DNA of 17,306 nt from an uncultured Methylophaga sp. GTDB lineage: Bacteria > Pseudomonadota > Gammaproteobacteria > Nitrosococcales > Methylophagaceae. The position numbers and the translations under genes were made by a program. The stretch's first letter is position 1; each line of letters starts with the position of its first letter. Of the stretch, positions 7,322 through 14,498 are shown piece by piece. The stretch covers positions 1 through 17,306 of the forward strand of contig CAMPHB010000003.1 of NCBI GenBank assembly GCA_946885755.1. Direction: 5' to 3'. The notes under the pieces are model-generated. The model was given only the letters and a program-made list of their open reading frames with translations, had not been told where the DNA came from and ran no database searches.

Positions 7322-8602
7322 ATGCAAACCAATCGTCGTCGTTTTTTGCAAATCGCTGCAGCCGGCACTATGTCGGCAGCACTACCGTTGAGTTTCAGCG
7401 CTTGTGCTAAACCAGCCAAAGCCCGTGTTGTAGTGATTGGCGGCGGTTTTGCCGGTGCCACGGCAGCGCGCTATTTAGGATTATGGGCGCCGGATATTGC
7501 TGTCACGGTGATTGAACAAAACAGCCAGTTTATTTCCTGCCCGCAGAGTAATCTGGTGTTGAGTGGCAGTCGCAAGCTTAGTGATTTAACGCGGCAATAT
7601 GACCAACTGGCAGCGCAGCCATCGATTCGCTGGGTACAAAATACCGTCACGGCGATTGACACTGAACAACAGCAGGTACAAACCCAAAATGGCGATAAAT
7701 TTGCCTATGATCGGCTGATTATCGCGCCCGGTATTGCCCTTAATTACGACAGTTTGCCGATGCTCGACCATGCCGATGCGCAGCAAAAAGTGCCGCATGC
7801 CTGGAAAGCAGGGCCGCAAACTGAACTGCTGTACCGGCAAATTCAGGCAATGCCTGCTGGCGGTACGGTGGTGATGACCGTGCCGGCTGCACCCTATCGC
7901 TGCCCGCCGGGACCGTATGAACGGGCTTGTCAGATTGCCTGGTATTTAAAACGCCATAACCCGACCGGTAAATTGCTAGTACTGGATGCCAACCCGGATA
8001 TTATTTCCAAAAAAGCCTTGTTTATGGATGCCTGGCAGCAGCAATATGCCGGCCTGATTGAATATGTACCGACCAGTGCGGTTGAATCGGTTGATGTTGA
8101 CAATCTGCGTGTTGAAACACTGTTTGATAATTATCAGGCGGATGTGCTGAACGTGATCCCGCCGCAACAAGCCGGGGTTGTTGCCGCCATGGCCGGAGTG
8201 ATTAATATTGATAACCGCTGGTGCGATGTGGATTTTCGCAGTTATGAATCTACAGCGGTTGCCAATATCCATGTGATTGGCGATGCGGTGGCCGCCAAAA
8301 CGCCAAAATCCGGCCATATTGCCAATCAACAGGGGAAAATCTGCGCTGCGGCAGTGATTAATTTGCTGCGTGATCAAGCACCGGAAGCCGAGCCGGTTTT
8401 CAGCAATACCTGCTACAGCTTTGTTGATGATAAGCAGGCCATGCATGTGGCTAATGTGTATAGATACGATGCTGAGGAACGCGAAATGCTGCCTGCTGAT
8501 GGTGGCGGCGTATCGCTCAAAGCCAGCGAACAAGAAGGCCTTTATGCCCGTGGCTGGGCTGAAAATATCTGGGCCGATATGCTCGGCGGCAATGGTGTTT
8601 AA
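7322..8602 (+). CDS. fccB: Flavocytochrome c sulfide dehydrogenase flavoprotein subunit (FccB/SoxF family), Tat-exported
   Basis: A 426-residue FAD protein of the FCSD family, whose members oxidise sulfide in the periplasm and pass electrons to a c-type cytochrome. A twin-arginine signal, NRRRFLQIAAAG (4-15), fits export of the folded flavoprotein. The nucleotide-binding motif VVVIGGGFAGATAARYL follows at about 36-52. Cys73 in FISCPQSNLV lines up with the Cys that covalently binds FAD in Allochromatium FccB. Cys194 (YRCPPGPYER) and Cys364 (NTCYS) line up with its redox-active disulfide. PHAWKAG, IPPQQAG and HVIGDA are further family matches. No fccA-type cytochrome gene is adjacent. Gene spacing suggests it is the last gene of the lipA train. 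Physiological substrate (sulfide or another sulfur compound) is inferred from the family only. Confidence 0.9.
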   Translation: MQTNRRRFLQIAAAGTMSAALPLSFSACAKPAKARVVVIGGGFAGATAARYLGLWAPDIAVTVIEQNSQFISCPQSNLVLSGSRKLSDLTRQYDQLAAQPSIRWVQNTVTAIDTEQQQVQTQNGDKFAYDRLIIAPGIALNYDSLPMLDHADAQQKVPHAWKAGPQTELLYRQIQAMPAGGTVVMTVPAAPYRCPPGPYERACQIAWYLKRHNPTGKLLVLDANPDIISKKALFMDAWQQQYAGLIEYVPTSAVESVDVDNLRVETLFDNYQADVLNVIPPQQAGVVAAMAGVINIDNRWCDVDFRSYESTAVANIHVIGDAVAAKTPKSGHIANQQGKICAAAVINLLRDQAPEAEPVFSNTCYSFVDDKQAMHVANVYRYDAEEREMLPADGGGVSLKASEQEGLYARGWAENIWADMLGGNGV

Positions 8603-8642
8603 TCAATAAAAGTCGCGGGATGGCGTCAGCGGACTGAGCAGG

Positions 8643-8648
8643 TATAAT
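8643..8648 (+). promoter_or_regulatory. Probable sigma-70 -10 element of the citrate synthase gene
   Basis: TATAAT is a perfect -10 hexamer in the 93-base gap between the flavoprotein and citrate synthase genes, 47 bases before the ATG at 8696. No good -35 hexamer stands 16-18 bases upstream (the best is around TGGCGT at 8621-8626), and there is no TGn extension. The promoter may therefore need an activator or be moderate. No clear intrinsic terminator for the upstream gene is visible in the same gap. Confidence 0.5.
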
Positions 8649-8664
8649 GGCCCGCTATTGCAAG

Positions 8665-8679
8665 TTCCATCATCTGGAA
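8665..8679 (+). repeat. Short inverted repeat in the citrate synthase leader
   Basis: TTCCA and TGGAA are separated by TCATC, making a 5-bp stem with a 5-base loop. It sits 17-32 bases upstream of the citrate synthase ATG and just before the GAGGT ribosome site at 8686-8690. It could be a small leader hairpin or an operator half-site pair. A stem of this length can also arise by chance. Confidence 0.3.
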
Positions 8680-8695
8680 AAATACGAGGTTGTAG

Positions 8696-9877
8696 ATGAG
8701 CGATTTTTTACCCGGTCTGGAAGGCGTGCCGGCCACCAAGTCAGCGATTTCTTTTATTGATGGCGAAAAAGGCATCCTTAGTTACCGTGGTTATCCGCTT
8801 GAAACCCTTGCCACCAACAGTACTTTTGAAGAAACCACATTGCTGTTGCTGGATGGTGAACTGCCTACCAAAGCCAATTTAAACCGTTTTCAGAAACAAC
8901 TGCGCGCCAATTACCGGATCAAATATCACATCCGTGAAATGATGCGGCATTTTCCGCATACCGGCCATCCGATGGACATGCTGCAAACCGCGGTTTCCAG
9001 TCTGGGTATGTTTTATCCGGGTACTGAATGCCTGACCGATTCCGATGTCTGCGTCGATAAAGATTACGTGCGCAATATGACGGTCAATATTATTGCCCAG
9101 ATGGCACCACTGGTCGCCATGTGGCAGCACATGCGCCATGGTTATGATCCGATTAATCCGCGTGATGATTTATCGGTCGCTGAAAATCTGTTGTATATGT
9201 TCACCGGTAAAGAGCCGGATACGCTGCTGGCGCGGATCATGGATGTTTGTCTGATCCTGCATGCCGAGCATACGCTCAATGCTTCAACCTTTGCGGCGCT
9301 GGTCGCCGGTTCGACTCTGGCATCACCTTATAGCGTTATTTCAGCGGCGATAGGTACCTTGTCGGGTCCATTACATGGTGGTGCCAATCAACGTGTAGTC
9401 GGTATGTTGCAGGAGATTGGTTCACCGGCCAATGTTGAGGCCTGGGTCGATAAAAAGCTCGCCAATAAAGAAGTTATCTGGGGTATGGGTCACCGCGAAT
9501 ATAAGGTCAAAGATCCGCGGGCGACCATTTTGCACAAGCTGACCACACAACTTATTGAAGAACGTGGTGGCCATTTGGACGACATGTTTGAAACGGCAAT
9601 GAAGCTCGAAGCCGTTTGTGCGGACCGGCTGGGTCATAAAGGTGTTTACCCGAATGTCGACTTTTATTCCGGCATTTTGTATTCAGAAATGGGCATTCCC
9701 GAAGATCAATTTACGGCGTTATTTGCTGTAGCCCGCAGCGCTGGCTGGCTGGCCCACTGGCGTGAACAAATCGCCAACAACCGCATTTACCGCCCAACAC
9801 AGATTTATGTAGGCCATGCCGAGCGTGAATATGTGCCGATGTCGAAACGCGGTAAGGCGGCAGCTGCCAAAGCCTGA
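8696..9877 (+). CDS. gltA: Citrate synthase (short, dimeric-type family member)
   Basis: A 393-residue citrate synthase that condenses acetyl-CoA and oxaloacetate to citrate in the cytosol. The catalytic triad can be placed at His227 (SGPLHGGAN), His266 (GMGHREYKVKDPRA) and Asp322 (YPNVDFYSGI), and GWLAHWREQ carries the C-terminal substrate Arg. The N-terminus, GLEGVPATKSAISFIDG followed by YRGYPLETLA, is that of the shorter group also found in cyanobacteria and Gram-positives. The longer NADH-regulated GltA of E. coli (427 residues) has an extra N-terminal beta domain that is absent here. GAGGT at 8686-8690 supports the start. A 2-methylcitrate synthase role is possible, but no prp genes are nearby. 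Confidence 0.92.
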   Translation: MSDFLPGLEGVPATKSAISFIDGEKGILSYRGYPLETLATNSTFEETTLLLLDGELPTKANLNRFQKQLRANYRIKYHIREMMRHFPHTGHPMDMLQTAVSSLGMFYPGTECLTDSDVCVDKDYVRNMTVNIIAQMAPLVAMWQHMRHGYDPINPRDDLSVAENLLYMFTGKEPDTLLARIMDVCLILHAEHTLNASTFAALVAGSTLASPYSVISAAIGTLSGPLHGGANQRVVGMLQEIGSPANVEAWVDKKLANKEVIWGMGHREYKVKDPRATILHKLTTQLIEERGGHLDDMFETAMKLEAVCADRLGHKGVYPNVDFYSGILYSEMGIPEDQFTALFAVARSAGWLAHWREQIANNRIYRPTQIYVGHAEREYVPMSKRGKAAAAKA

Positions 9878-9886
9878 GTATCAGGC
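9872..9886. terminator. Hairpin spanning both stop codons of gltA and epmB; possible bidirectional terminator
   Basis: GCCTGA-GTA-TCAGGC is a perfect 6-bp stem with a 3-base loop. The two convergent stops lie within the arms (gltA TGA 9875-9877; epmB TGA on the minus strand at 9883-9881). On the + strand a short TTTT follows at 9895-9898; on the minus strand only TTT follows. The U-runs are weak, so termination may be partial or Rho-assisted. Confidence 0.4.
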
Positions 9887-10888
9887 CATAATAGTTTTGC
9901 TGGCTTCACCGGCAATTTCCCGCACCAGCCGTGGTACCAGATAACCGGGCAGGGCAGCCCGCATGGCGTTGATTAATTGCTGACCCTGCGCCTGCGGCAC
10001 ATCAAAATGCTGTGCACCCTGAACTTTATCCAGTAAATGCAGGTAATACGGTAATACCTGCACCTCACTGAGCCGCTCGCTCAGGTCGATCAGGGTGTCG
10101 GCATTATCATTAACACCTTTCAGTAATACTGCCTGATTAAGCAATTCACAGCCAGCCTGACGCAGTTTTTTAAGGCTTATTGCGGTTTCAGTATCAATTT
10201 CATTACCGTGATTAGCATGGATCACCATCACAACTTGCAGGCGGCTGTCTGCCAGGGTGCTGAGTAGTTTTCCGGTAATTCGCTTTGGCAATACCAATGG
10301 CAGTCTGGTATGGATACGCAGCCGTTTCAGATGGGGGATCTGTTGCAGATCAGCAATCATACTGGCAAGTTTTTGATCACTGAGTACCAGCGGATCACCG
10401 CCACTGAAAATCACTTCTTTAATGCTGCTGTCCGTCTTTAAAGCCGCCAGCGTCTGTGGCCACTGACTGGCCAGCGGGTTACTGTCACTGTAGGGAAAAT
10501 GCCGGCGAAAACAATAGCGGCAATGAATGGCGCAGGCACCGGTGGTCAGCAATAAGGCGCGGCCCTGATATTTTTGCAAAATGCCCGGCGCGCTGACCGC
10601 CTGATGATCACCAACCGGATCCAGTGTAAAACCCTCGGCTGGCAAAGCTTCTTCACTAAGCGGAAAGACCTGACGCAGCAGCGGATCGTTGGCATCGCCA
10701 AATTGCATTTTATTCAGATAACTTTGCGTGACGCGTAGCGGAAAGTTTTTCAGCAACGCAGCATCCAGCATTGCCAGCTGTTGTTCAAGGCCTAAGCGAC
10801 GCAGTAATTCAGCCGGATCACTGATTGCGTTGGCGAGTTCTTGCTGCCAGTCAGCAAAGATTACGGCGGCGTTGGATTGCGGTATCAT
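9881..10888 (-). CDS. epmB: EF-P (R)-beta-lysine pathway lysine 2,3-aminomutase EpmB
   Basis: A 335-residue radical SAM, PLP-dependent enzyme that converts L-alpha-lysine to (R)-beta-lysine for attachment to EF-P. The radical SAM motif is C119-x3-C123-x2-C126 in [15 protein letters not shown], followed by IFSGGDPL (160-167), RLRIHTRLP (189-197) and LLKGVND (255-261). [16 protein letters not shown] near residues 280-295 is a KamA/EpmB signature. The ATG at 10888 matches the family N-terminus, although its Shine-Dalgarno is poor. An in-frame ATG at 10942 would add 18 residues that run into the efp leader and is less likely. The gene diverges from efp with 52 bases between starts, as in E. coli, and its product feeds EpmA, encoded just after efp. 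Confidence 0.95.
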   Translation of the reverse strand: MIPQSNAAVIFADWQQELANAISDPAELLRRLGLEQQLAMLDAALLKNFPLRVTQSYLNKMQFGDANDPLLRQVFPLSEEALPAEGFTLDPVGDHQAVSAPGILQKYQGRALLLTTGACAIHCRYCFRRHFPYSDSNPLASQWPQTLAALKTDSSIKEVIFSGGDPLVLSDQKLASMIADLQQIPHLKRLRIHTRLPLVLPKRITGKLLSTLADSRLQVVMVIHANHGNEIDTETAISLKKLRQAGCELLNQAVLLKGVNDNADTLIDLSERLSEVQVLPYYLHLLDKVQGAQHFDVPQAQGQQLINAMRAALPGYLVPRLVREIAGEASKTIMA

Positions 10889-10940
10889 AGCGCGTTTATT
10901 TTTGAGAAACAGGCGACGATCGTCCCTTAAAGAGGTTTGC
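10889..10940. promoter_or_regulatory. Divergent efp/epmB intergenic region with a perfect 10-bp palindrome
   Basis: This 52-base gap must hold the control signals for efp, and for epmB on the other strand. GACGATCGTC at 10915-10924 is a perfect palindrome and could be an operator. A TATCAT at 10883-10888, overlapping the epmB start codon, could be the efp -10 box, but I see no matching -35. AAGAGG at 10930-10935 is the efp ribosome site, 5 bases before its ATG. Confidence 0.35.
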
Positions 10941-11510
10941 ATGGCAACTTATAGTACCAACGAATTTAAAGGCGGATTGAAATTCATGCTGGATGGCGAC
11001 CCCTGCAGCATCATCGAAAATGAGTTCGTGAAGCCGGGTAAAGGGCAGGCTTTTAACCGTGTCAAATTCCGTAACCTGAAAACCGGCCGTGTGAATGAGC
11101 GTACTTTTAAGTCCAACGAAACCGTTGAGAGTGCCGATGTGGTCGAAATGGAGCTGGAATATTCCTACAATGACGGCGAATTCTGGCATTTTATGGACCC
11201 AACCACCTTTGAGCAATTTGCCGCCGATGCTAATGCCATTGTCGAATCCAAAGACTGGCTGAAAGAGCAATACACCTATACCGTGACTTTATGGAACGGT
11301 GCACCATTGTTGGTGACCCCGCCTAATTTCGTTAATCTGGCGGTGACGGAAACGGATCCGGGTGTGCGCGGTGATACCTCTGGTGGTGGCGGTAAACCGG
11401 CAACACTGGAAACCGGCGCGGTGGTACGGGTACCATTGTTCATCGAAGTTGGCGAAATATTACGGGTCGATACCCGTAGCGCATCTTATGTTGAGCGGGC
11501 CAAACAATAA
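10941..11510 (+). CDS. efp: Translation elongation factor P
   Basis: A 189-residue EF-P, which binds between the P and E sites of stalled ribosomes and speeds peptide bond formation at consecutive prolines. The N-terminal KOW-like domain carries [14 protein letters not shown] with Lys34 at the tip, the residue that receives beta-lysine in E. coli. Two OB domains follow, with [11 protein letters not shown] (about 72-82), TPPNFV and the C-terminal [17 protein letters not shown]. Length and sequence are close to E. coli EF-P (188 residues). The start at 10941 has AAGAGG at 10930-10935. Linkage to epmB (divergent) and epmA (30 bases downstream, same strand) indicates that Lys34 is beta-lysylated. 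EpmC, which hydroxylates the same residue in enterics, is not in the window. Confidence 0.98.
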   Translation: MATYSTNEFKGGLKFMLDGDPCSIIENEFVKPGKGQAFNRVKFRNLKTGRVNERTFKSNETVESADVVEMELEYSYNDGEFWHFMDPTTFEQFAADANAIVESKDWLKEQYTYTVTLWNGAPLLVTPPNFVNLAVTETDPGVRGDTSGGGGKPATLETGAVVRVPLFIEVGEILRVDTRSASYVERAKQ

Positions 11511-11540
11511 ATTTTATTGGTTGGCGTTGCAGCGTTTTAC

Positions 11541-12506
11541 ATGAGGCAAGCGGACAATATTCGAACGTTACTGAAACGGCGGGCACAGCTATATAGCGAT
11601 GTCCGCCGTTTTTTTTCTGCGCGTGAGGTGCTGGAAGTGCAAACGCCGGTTTTGTCTCATGCCGCGCCGACAGCCCCGTATCTCGACAGTTTTTTTACCC
11701 AGTTCAAACACGGCAATCAACAAACCGATTTGTATTTGCAGACTTCGCCTGAGTTTGCCATGAAACGGCTGCTGGCCGCCGGCAGCGGGCCGATTTTCCA
11801 GATCTGTCCGGTATTTCGAAATGCTGAAAACGGGCGGCTGCACAACCCCGAATTCACTATGTTGGAGTGGTACCGTCCGGGGCTGTCATTAGCTGAGTTA
11901 ATGGCCGAAGTGGATAGTTTGCTGCAACAGTTGTTGTCTACTCCGCCGGCACAACAACTGACTTATCAGCAGGTTTTTGCAGATATTCTGGCCGTTGATG
12001 TTTTTGTCTGTGAGATCGATACATTGCGCCAACTGGCTTTAAAGCATACCGCTGGTTTAACAGCTGATTGGCAAACTGATCGGGATGGCTGGCTGGAATT
12101 GCTGATGAGTGAGGTGATTGAGCCTGCACTGGCAAAAATGAACCGGCCAGTCATGGTTTATGATTTCCCGGACAGTCAGGCGCAGCTCGCCAAAACCCGG
12201 CACAATTCCGAGGGTTATGAAGTTGCGGCGCGTTTTGAAGTTTATGCCGGCGGCCTGGAACTCGCTAACGGCTACGATGAGTTATGTGATGCGGCTATAT
12301 TGGATGCCCGCTTTGCAAATGATAATCGGCGCCGGCAACAGCAGAATTTACCGGTGATGCCGGTCGACCAGCATTTACTCGGCGCAATGCAATCAGGCTT
12401 ACCGGCATGCAGTGGTGTTGCCCTGGGACTGGATCGGTTGCTGATGCTGCAACTGGGCAGCACCAACATTGATGAGGTTTTGCCGATTAGCTTTGCTGAT
12501 GCCTGA
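11541..12506 (+). CDS. epmA: EF-P-(R)-beta-lysine ligase EpmA (PoxA/GenX)
   Basis: A 321-residue paralogue of the class II lysyl-tRNA synthetase catalytic domain, without the anticodon-binding domain. It activates (R)-beta-lysine with ATP and transfers it to Lys34 of EF-P. Motif 2 is PIFQICPVFRN with NPEFTMLEWYRP (about 84-113); motif 3 is GVALGLDRLLML (292-303); LQTSPEFAMKRLL (66-78) and GGLELANGYDEL are also characteristic. The ATG at 11541 gives an N-terminus of E. coli length. An in-frame TTG at 11517 would add eight residues without better spacing. No good Shine-Dalgarno precedes either, so translation may depend on efp, whose stop is 30 bases upstream. The gene converges on dctM with a single base between stops. 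Confidence 0.96.
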   Translation: MRQADNIRTLLKRRAQLYSDVRRFFSAREVLEVQTPVLSHAAPTAPYLDSFFTQFKHGNQQTDLYLQTSPEFAMKRLLAAGSGPIFQICPVFRNAENGRLHNPEFTMLEWYRPGLSLAELMAEVDSLLQQLLSTPPAQQLTYQQVFADILAVDVFVCEIDTLRQLALKHTAGLTADWQTDRDGWLELLMSEVIEPALAKMNRPVMVYDFPDSQAQLAKTRHNSEGYEVAARFEVYAGGLELANGYDELCDAAILDARFANDNRRRQQQNLPVMPVDQHLLGAMQSGLPACSGVALGLDRLLMLQLGSTNIDEVLPISFADA

Positions 12507-12523
12507 TTTAAACCTGCATCAGC
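12495..12523. repeat. 8-bp inverted repeat spanning both stop codons of epmA and dctM
   Basis: GCTGATGC (12495-12502) and GCATCAGC (12516-12523) are perfect complements with a 13-base loop that contains the epmA TGA (12504-12506) and the dctM TAA (12510-12508 on the minus strand). No U-run follows on either strand, so it is not a classic intrinsic terminator. It could protect both 3' ends or slow polymerase between the converging genes. Confidence 0.4.
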
Positions 12524-13815
12524 GATGGTAACCACAAACTCAGCTCTGGCACAGCAATCAGCAACGCCAACACAATCAGTTGAATAAACACAAACGGTAT
12601 GATGCCTTTATAAATTGCTGTCAGTTTCAGACTGGGCGGCGCACTGGCTTTGAGATAAAACAGCGAAAAACCAAATGGCGGCGTTAAAAACGAGGTTTGC
12701 AGATTCATCGCGATCAGCAGTGCAAACCACAGTGGATCCAGGCCTAATACCATGGCAACAGGTGCCAGAACCGGTACCACAATAAAGCAGATCTCAATAA
12801 AATCCAGAAAAAAGCCGAGAACAAAAATCAGTAGCATACTGAGGATCAGAAACGTCCATTTGCCGCCGGGCAGCCCTGAGAAAATATCCAGGATCAGCTG
12901 ATCACCACCCATACCGACAAATACCAGCCCGAACGCAGTGGCACCGATAAAAATAATAAACACCATACTGGTCAGCCGCGTGGTTTTTTGCATGGCATCC
13001 TGCAAATTAGCGAGATTCAGCCGTTTATTCAGTGCCGCCAGAATCAAGGCGCCCAGCGCGCCCACTGCAGCCGATTCCGTTGGTGAGGCAACACCGAAAA
13101 AGATGGAGCCCAATACGGCGATAATCAGAAATAAAGGCGGCAGCAGGCTTTTCACAACACTTAACGCCAAATGCGGCAGATCCGGATCGTCGTTGGTAAT
13201 GGCCGGTGCCATTTGCGGATGTCGCCATGCGGTAAAAGCGATATAAGCCATATACGCGACAATCAGCATCATGCCCGGTATCACCGCGCCGATAAATAAT
13301 TCGCCGACCGGTACGCCAATCACATCACCCAGTAAAATCAGAATAATACTGGGCGGAATGATTTGTCCCAATGTGCCCGATGCCGCAATGGTGCCGCTGG
13401 CAAGACTCGGTGCATACCCCCGGTTGAGCATAGCCGGCAGGGCAATCACCGCCATGGTGACGACGGATGCACCAACCACACCAGTGGTAGCTGCCAGCAG
13501 CGCACCGACCATCACCACCGATATCGCCAGTCCGCCACGTAACCGGCCGAACAAACGGCCCATTGTCGATAATAATTCTTCAGCAAGCCCCGACTTTTCG
13601 AGGACTACCCCCATAAACACAAATAACGGCACCGCGAGCAGCGTGAAATTGGTCATTACCCCCCAGATACGCAGTGGCAGAAGATCAAAAAAACTGCCGC
13701 CGAGAAAAATACTGCCAAACAGCAGGGCAATCGCACCCAGAGTAAACGCCACCGGATAACCAACCAGCAGCAGGGCAAACAGCAGCACAAACATTAATAA
13801 GGCCCAGACTTCCAT
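12508..13815 (-). CDS. dctM: TRAP transporter large permease subunit (DctM family)
   Basis: A 435-residue inner-membrane protein with about a dozen hydrophobic segments, the ion-coupled translocation subunit of a tripartite ATP-independent periplasmic transporter. Signatures include VPLFVFMGVVLEKSGLAEEL (about 62-81), GALLAATTGVVGASVVTMA (about 103-121), ASGTLGQIIPPSIILILLGD (about 144-163) and ASPTESAAVGALGAL. The overall sequence resembles the mannitol/chloroaromatic-type subgroup, but the substrate (commonly a carboxylate) cannot be read from it. The C-terminal TPPFGFSLFYLKASAPP is a further family mark. Its ATG shares one base with the dctQ stop (TGATG), so the two are co-translated. No dctP substrate-binding gene is adjacent. 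Confidence 0.94.
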   Translation of the reverse strand: MEVWALLMFVLLFALLLVGYPVAFTLGAIALLFGSIFLGGSFFDLLPLRIWGVMTNFTLLAVPLFVFMGVVLEKSGLAEELLSTMGRLFGRLRGGLAISVVMVGALLAATTGVVGASVVTMAVIALPAMLNRGYAPSLASGTIAASGTLGQIIPPSIILILLGDVIGVPVGELFIGAVIPGMMLIVAYMAYIAFTAWRHPQMAPAITNDDPDLPHLALSVVKSLLPPLFLIIAVLGSIFFGVASPTESAAVGALGALILAALNKRLNLANLQDAMQKTTRLTSMVFIIFIGATAFGLVFVGMGGDQLILDIFSGLPGGKWTFLILSMLLIFVLGFFLDFIEICFIVVPVLAPVAMVLGLDPLWFALLIAMNLQTSFLTPPFGFSLFYLKASAPPSLKLTAIYKGIIPFVFIQLIVLALLIAVPELSLWLPSLMQV

Positions 13816-14339
13816 CAGCGGGCCTCCGATTGTTTGAGCACTAAAATATTACGCAGCAATTCGCCGATACCCTGTATCAGCAACAGACCAAAGCCAATCA
13901 GAATGCTGCTTTTAATCAAAAATCGATAGGGCAGGCCACCCGGGTCCGGTGAACCTTCCTGATACCAGAAAGCATTTTGTACAAATGGCCAGGCGGTTAT
14001 CAGAATCAGCAGACAAAAAGGTGTCAGAAACACCAGCATACCAATGATATTTATCAGCGCCCGTTGCCGGTCATTGAGCCGTTTGCTGCTGAAAATGACA
14101 TCAACCCGCACATGATCATCATGTTTTAACGTGTAAGCACCGCCCAGCAAAAAAATCAGGGCAAATAAATGCCACTCTAATTCCTGTAAGGCGACGGTGC
14201 CGCTGTTAAATACATAACGCATAAACACGTCATAACAGGTCAGCAGCGCCAGCAGCAGCACCAGCCACGAAATCAGCCGGCCGCTGACCTCGGTAAAGTT
14301 ATCAATCCGCTGCAGCCAGCGGGGGATCCAATCAGTCAT
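13815..14339 (-). CDS. dctQ: TRAP transporter small permease subunit (DctQ family)
   Basis: A 174-residue inner-membrane protein with four hydrophobic helices, the small subunit that pairs with DctM and helps dock the periplasmic binding protein. RYVFNSGTVALQELEWHLFA (the DctQ motif after helix 1) and GGAYTLKHDDHVRVDV before helix 3 are the family signatures. WYQEGSPDPGGLPYRFLIK is typical of the mannitol/chloroaromatic-type subgroup. The ATG at 14339 starts MTDWIPRWLQ, a normal amphipathic N-terminus. A GTG at 14381 would add 14 residues and has no ribosome site. The start has only a weak GAAG. It lies at the head of the two-gene minus-strand unit, and the 159 bases upstream contain no gene. 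Confidence 0.92.
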   Translation of the reverse strand: MTDWIPRWLQRIDNFTEVSGRLISWLVLLLALLTCYDVFMRYVFNSGTVALQELEWHLFALIFLLGGAYTLKHDDHVRVDVIFSSKRLNDRQRALINIIGMLVFLTPFCLLILITAWPFVQNAFWYQEGSPDPGGLPYRFLIKSSILIGFGLLLIQGIGELLRNILVLKQSEAR

Positions 14340-14498
14340 GACTTCGTTATTCTTATAGCAAAAACGTTGAAAGTGTCCCACAAAGCAAAGGCATAGCGCC
14401 AGCCGCAGTGATTTAATTTGCCGATACCGATTAGATGATCCTCTGCCGTCCGGGAAATGCTAAAGTAAGTCATCAACTGATTTTTAAGGAGCAAAATC
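14340..14498. other. Divergent gene-free region between dctQ and the DUF4389 gene
   Basis: This is the longest gene-free stretch in the window. On the minus strand it holds a possible promoter (described separately). On the + strand the end carries a good ribosome site, AAGGAG at 14486-14491, 7 bases before the ATG at 14499. A TAAAGT at 14461-14466 could be a weak + strand -10 box, but no matching -35 is evident. I see no remnant of a dctP gene, no RNA gene and no obvious terminator. Confidence 0.5.
14352..14379 (-). promoter_or_regulatory. Possible promoter of dctQ-dctM
   Basis: Read on the minus strand, GGGACA (14379-14374) and TATAAG (14357-14352) are separated by 16 bases, and TGC directly precedes the -10, giving an extended -10 form. 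The transcript would start only about 6 bases before the dctQ ATG, a near-leaderless message. That is unusual and lowers confidence. Confidence 0.3.

Noticed and set aside
7976..8533. 185-codon open frame on the minus strand
   Set aside because: It is antisense to the conserved flavoprotein coding sequence, and its translation has no recognisable domain and an odd composition rich in Ile, His and Asn.
10728..10940. In-frame upstream extension of EF-P by 71 residues
   Set aside because: It would run antisense through the 5' part of epmB. EF-P starts at MATYSTNEF in the family, and a ribosome site precedes 10941.
10889..10942. ATG at 10942 (minus strand) as epmB start
   Set aside because: The extra 18 residues do not resemble EpmB, and they would overlap the efp leader and start.
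10896..11270. 124-codon open frame on the minus strand
   Set aside because: It lies antisense to efp, which is highly conserved.
13271..13759. 162-codon open frame on the plus strand
   Set aside because: It is antisense to dctM. Its Pro/Thr/Ile-rich translation is the expected mirror of a membrane protein gene.
14382..14498. Possible dctP remnant upstream of dctQ
   Set aside because: No frame in this stretch gives anything like a TRAP binding protein, and no run of codons long enough to judge.
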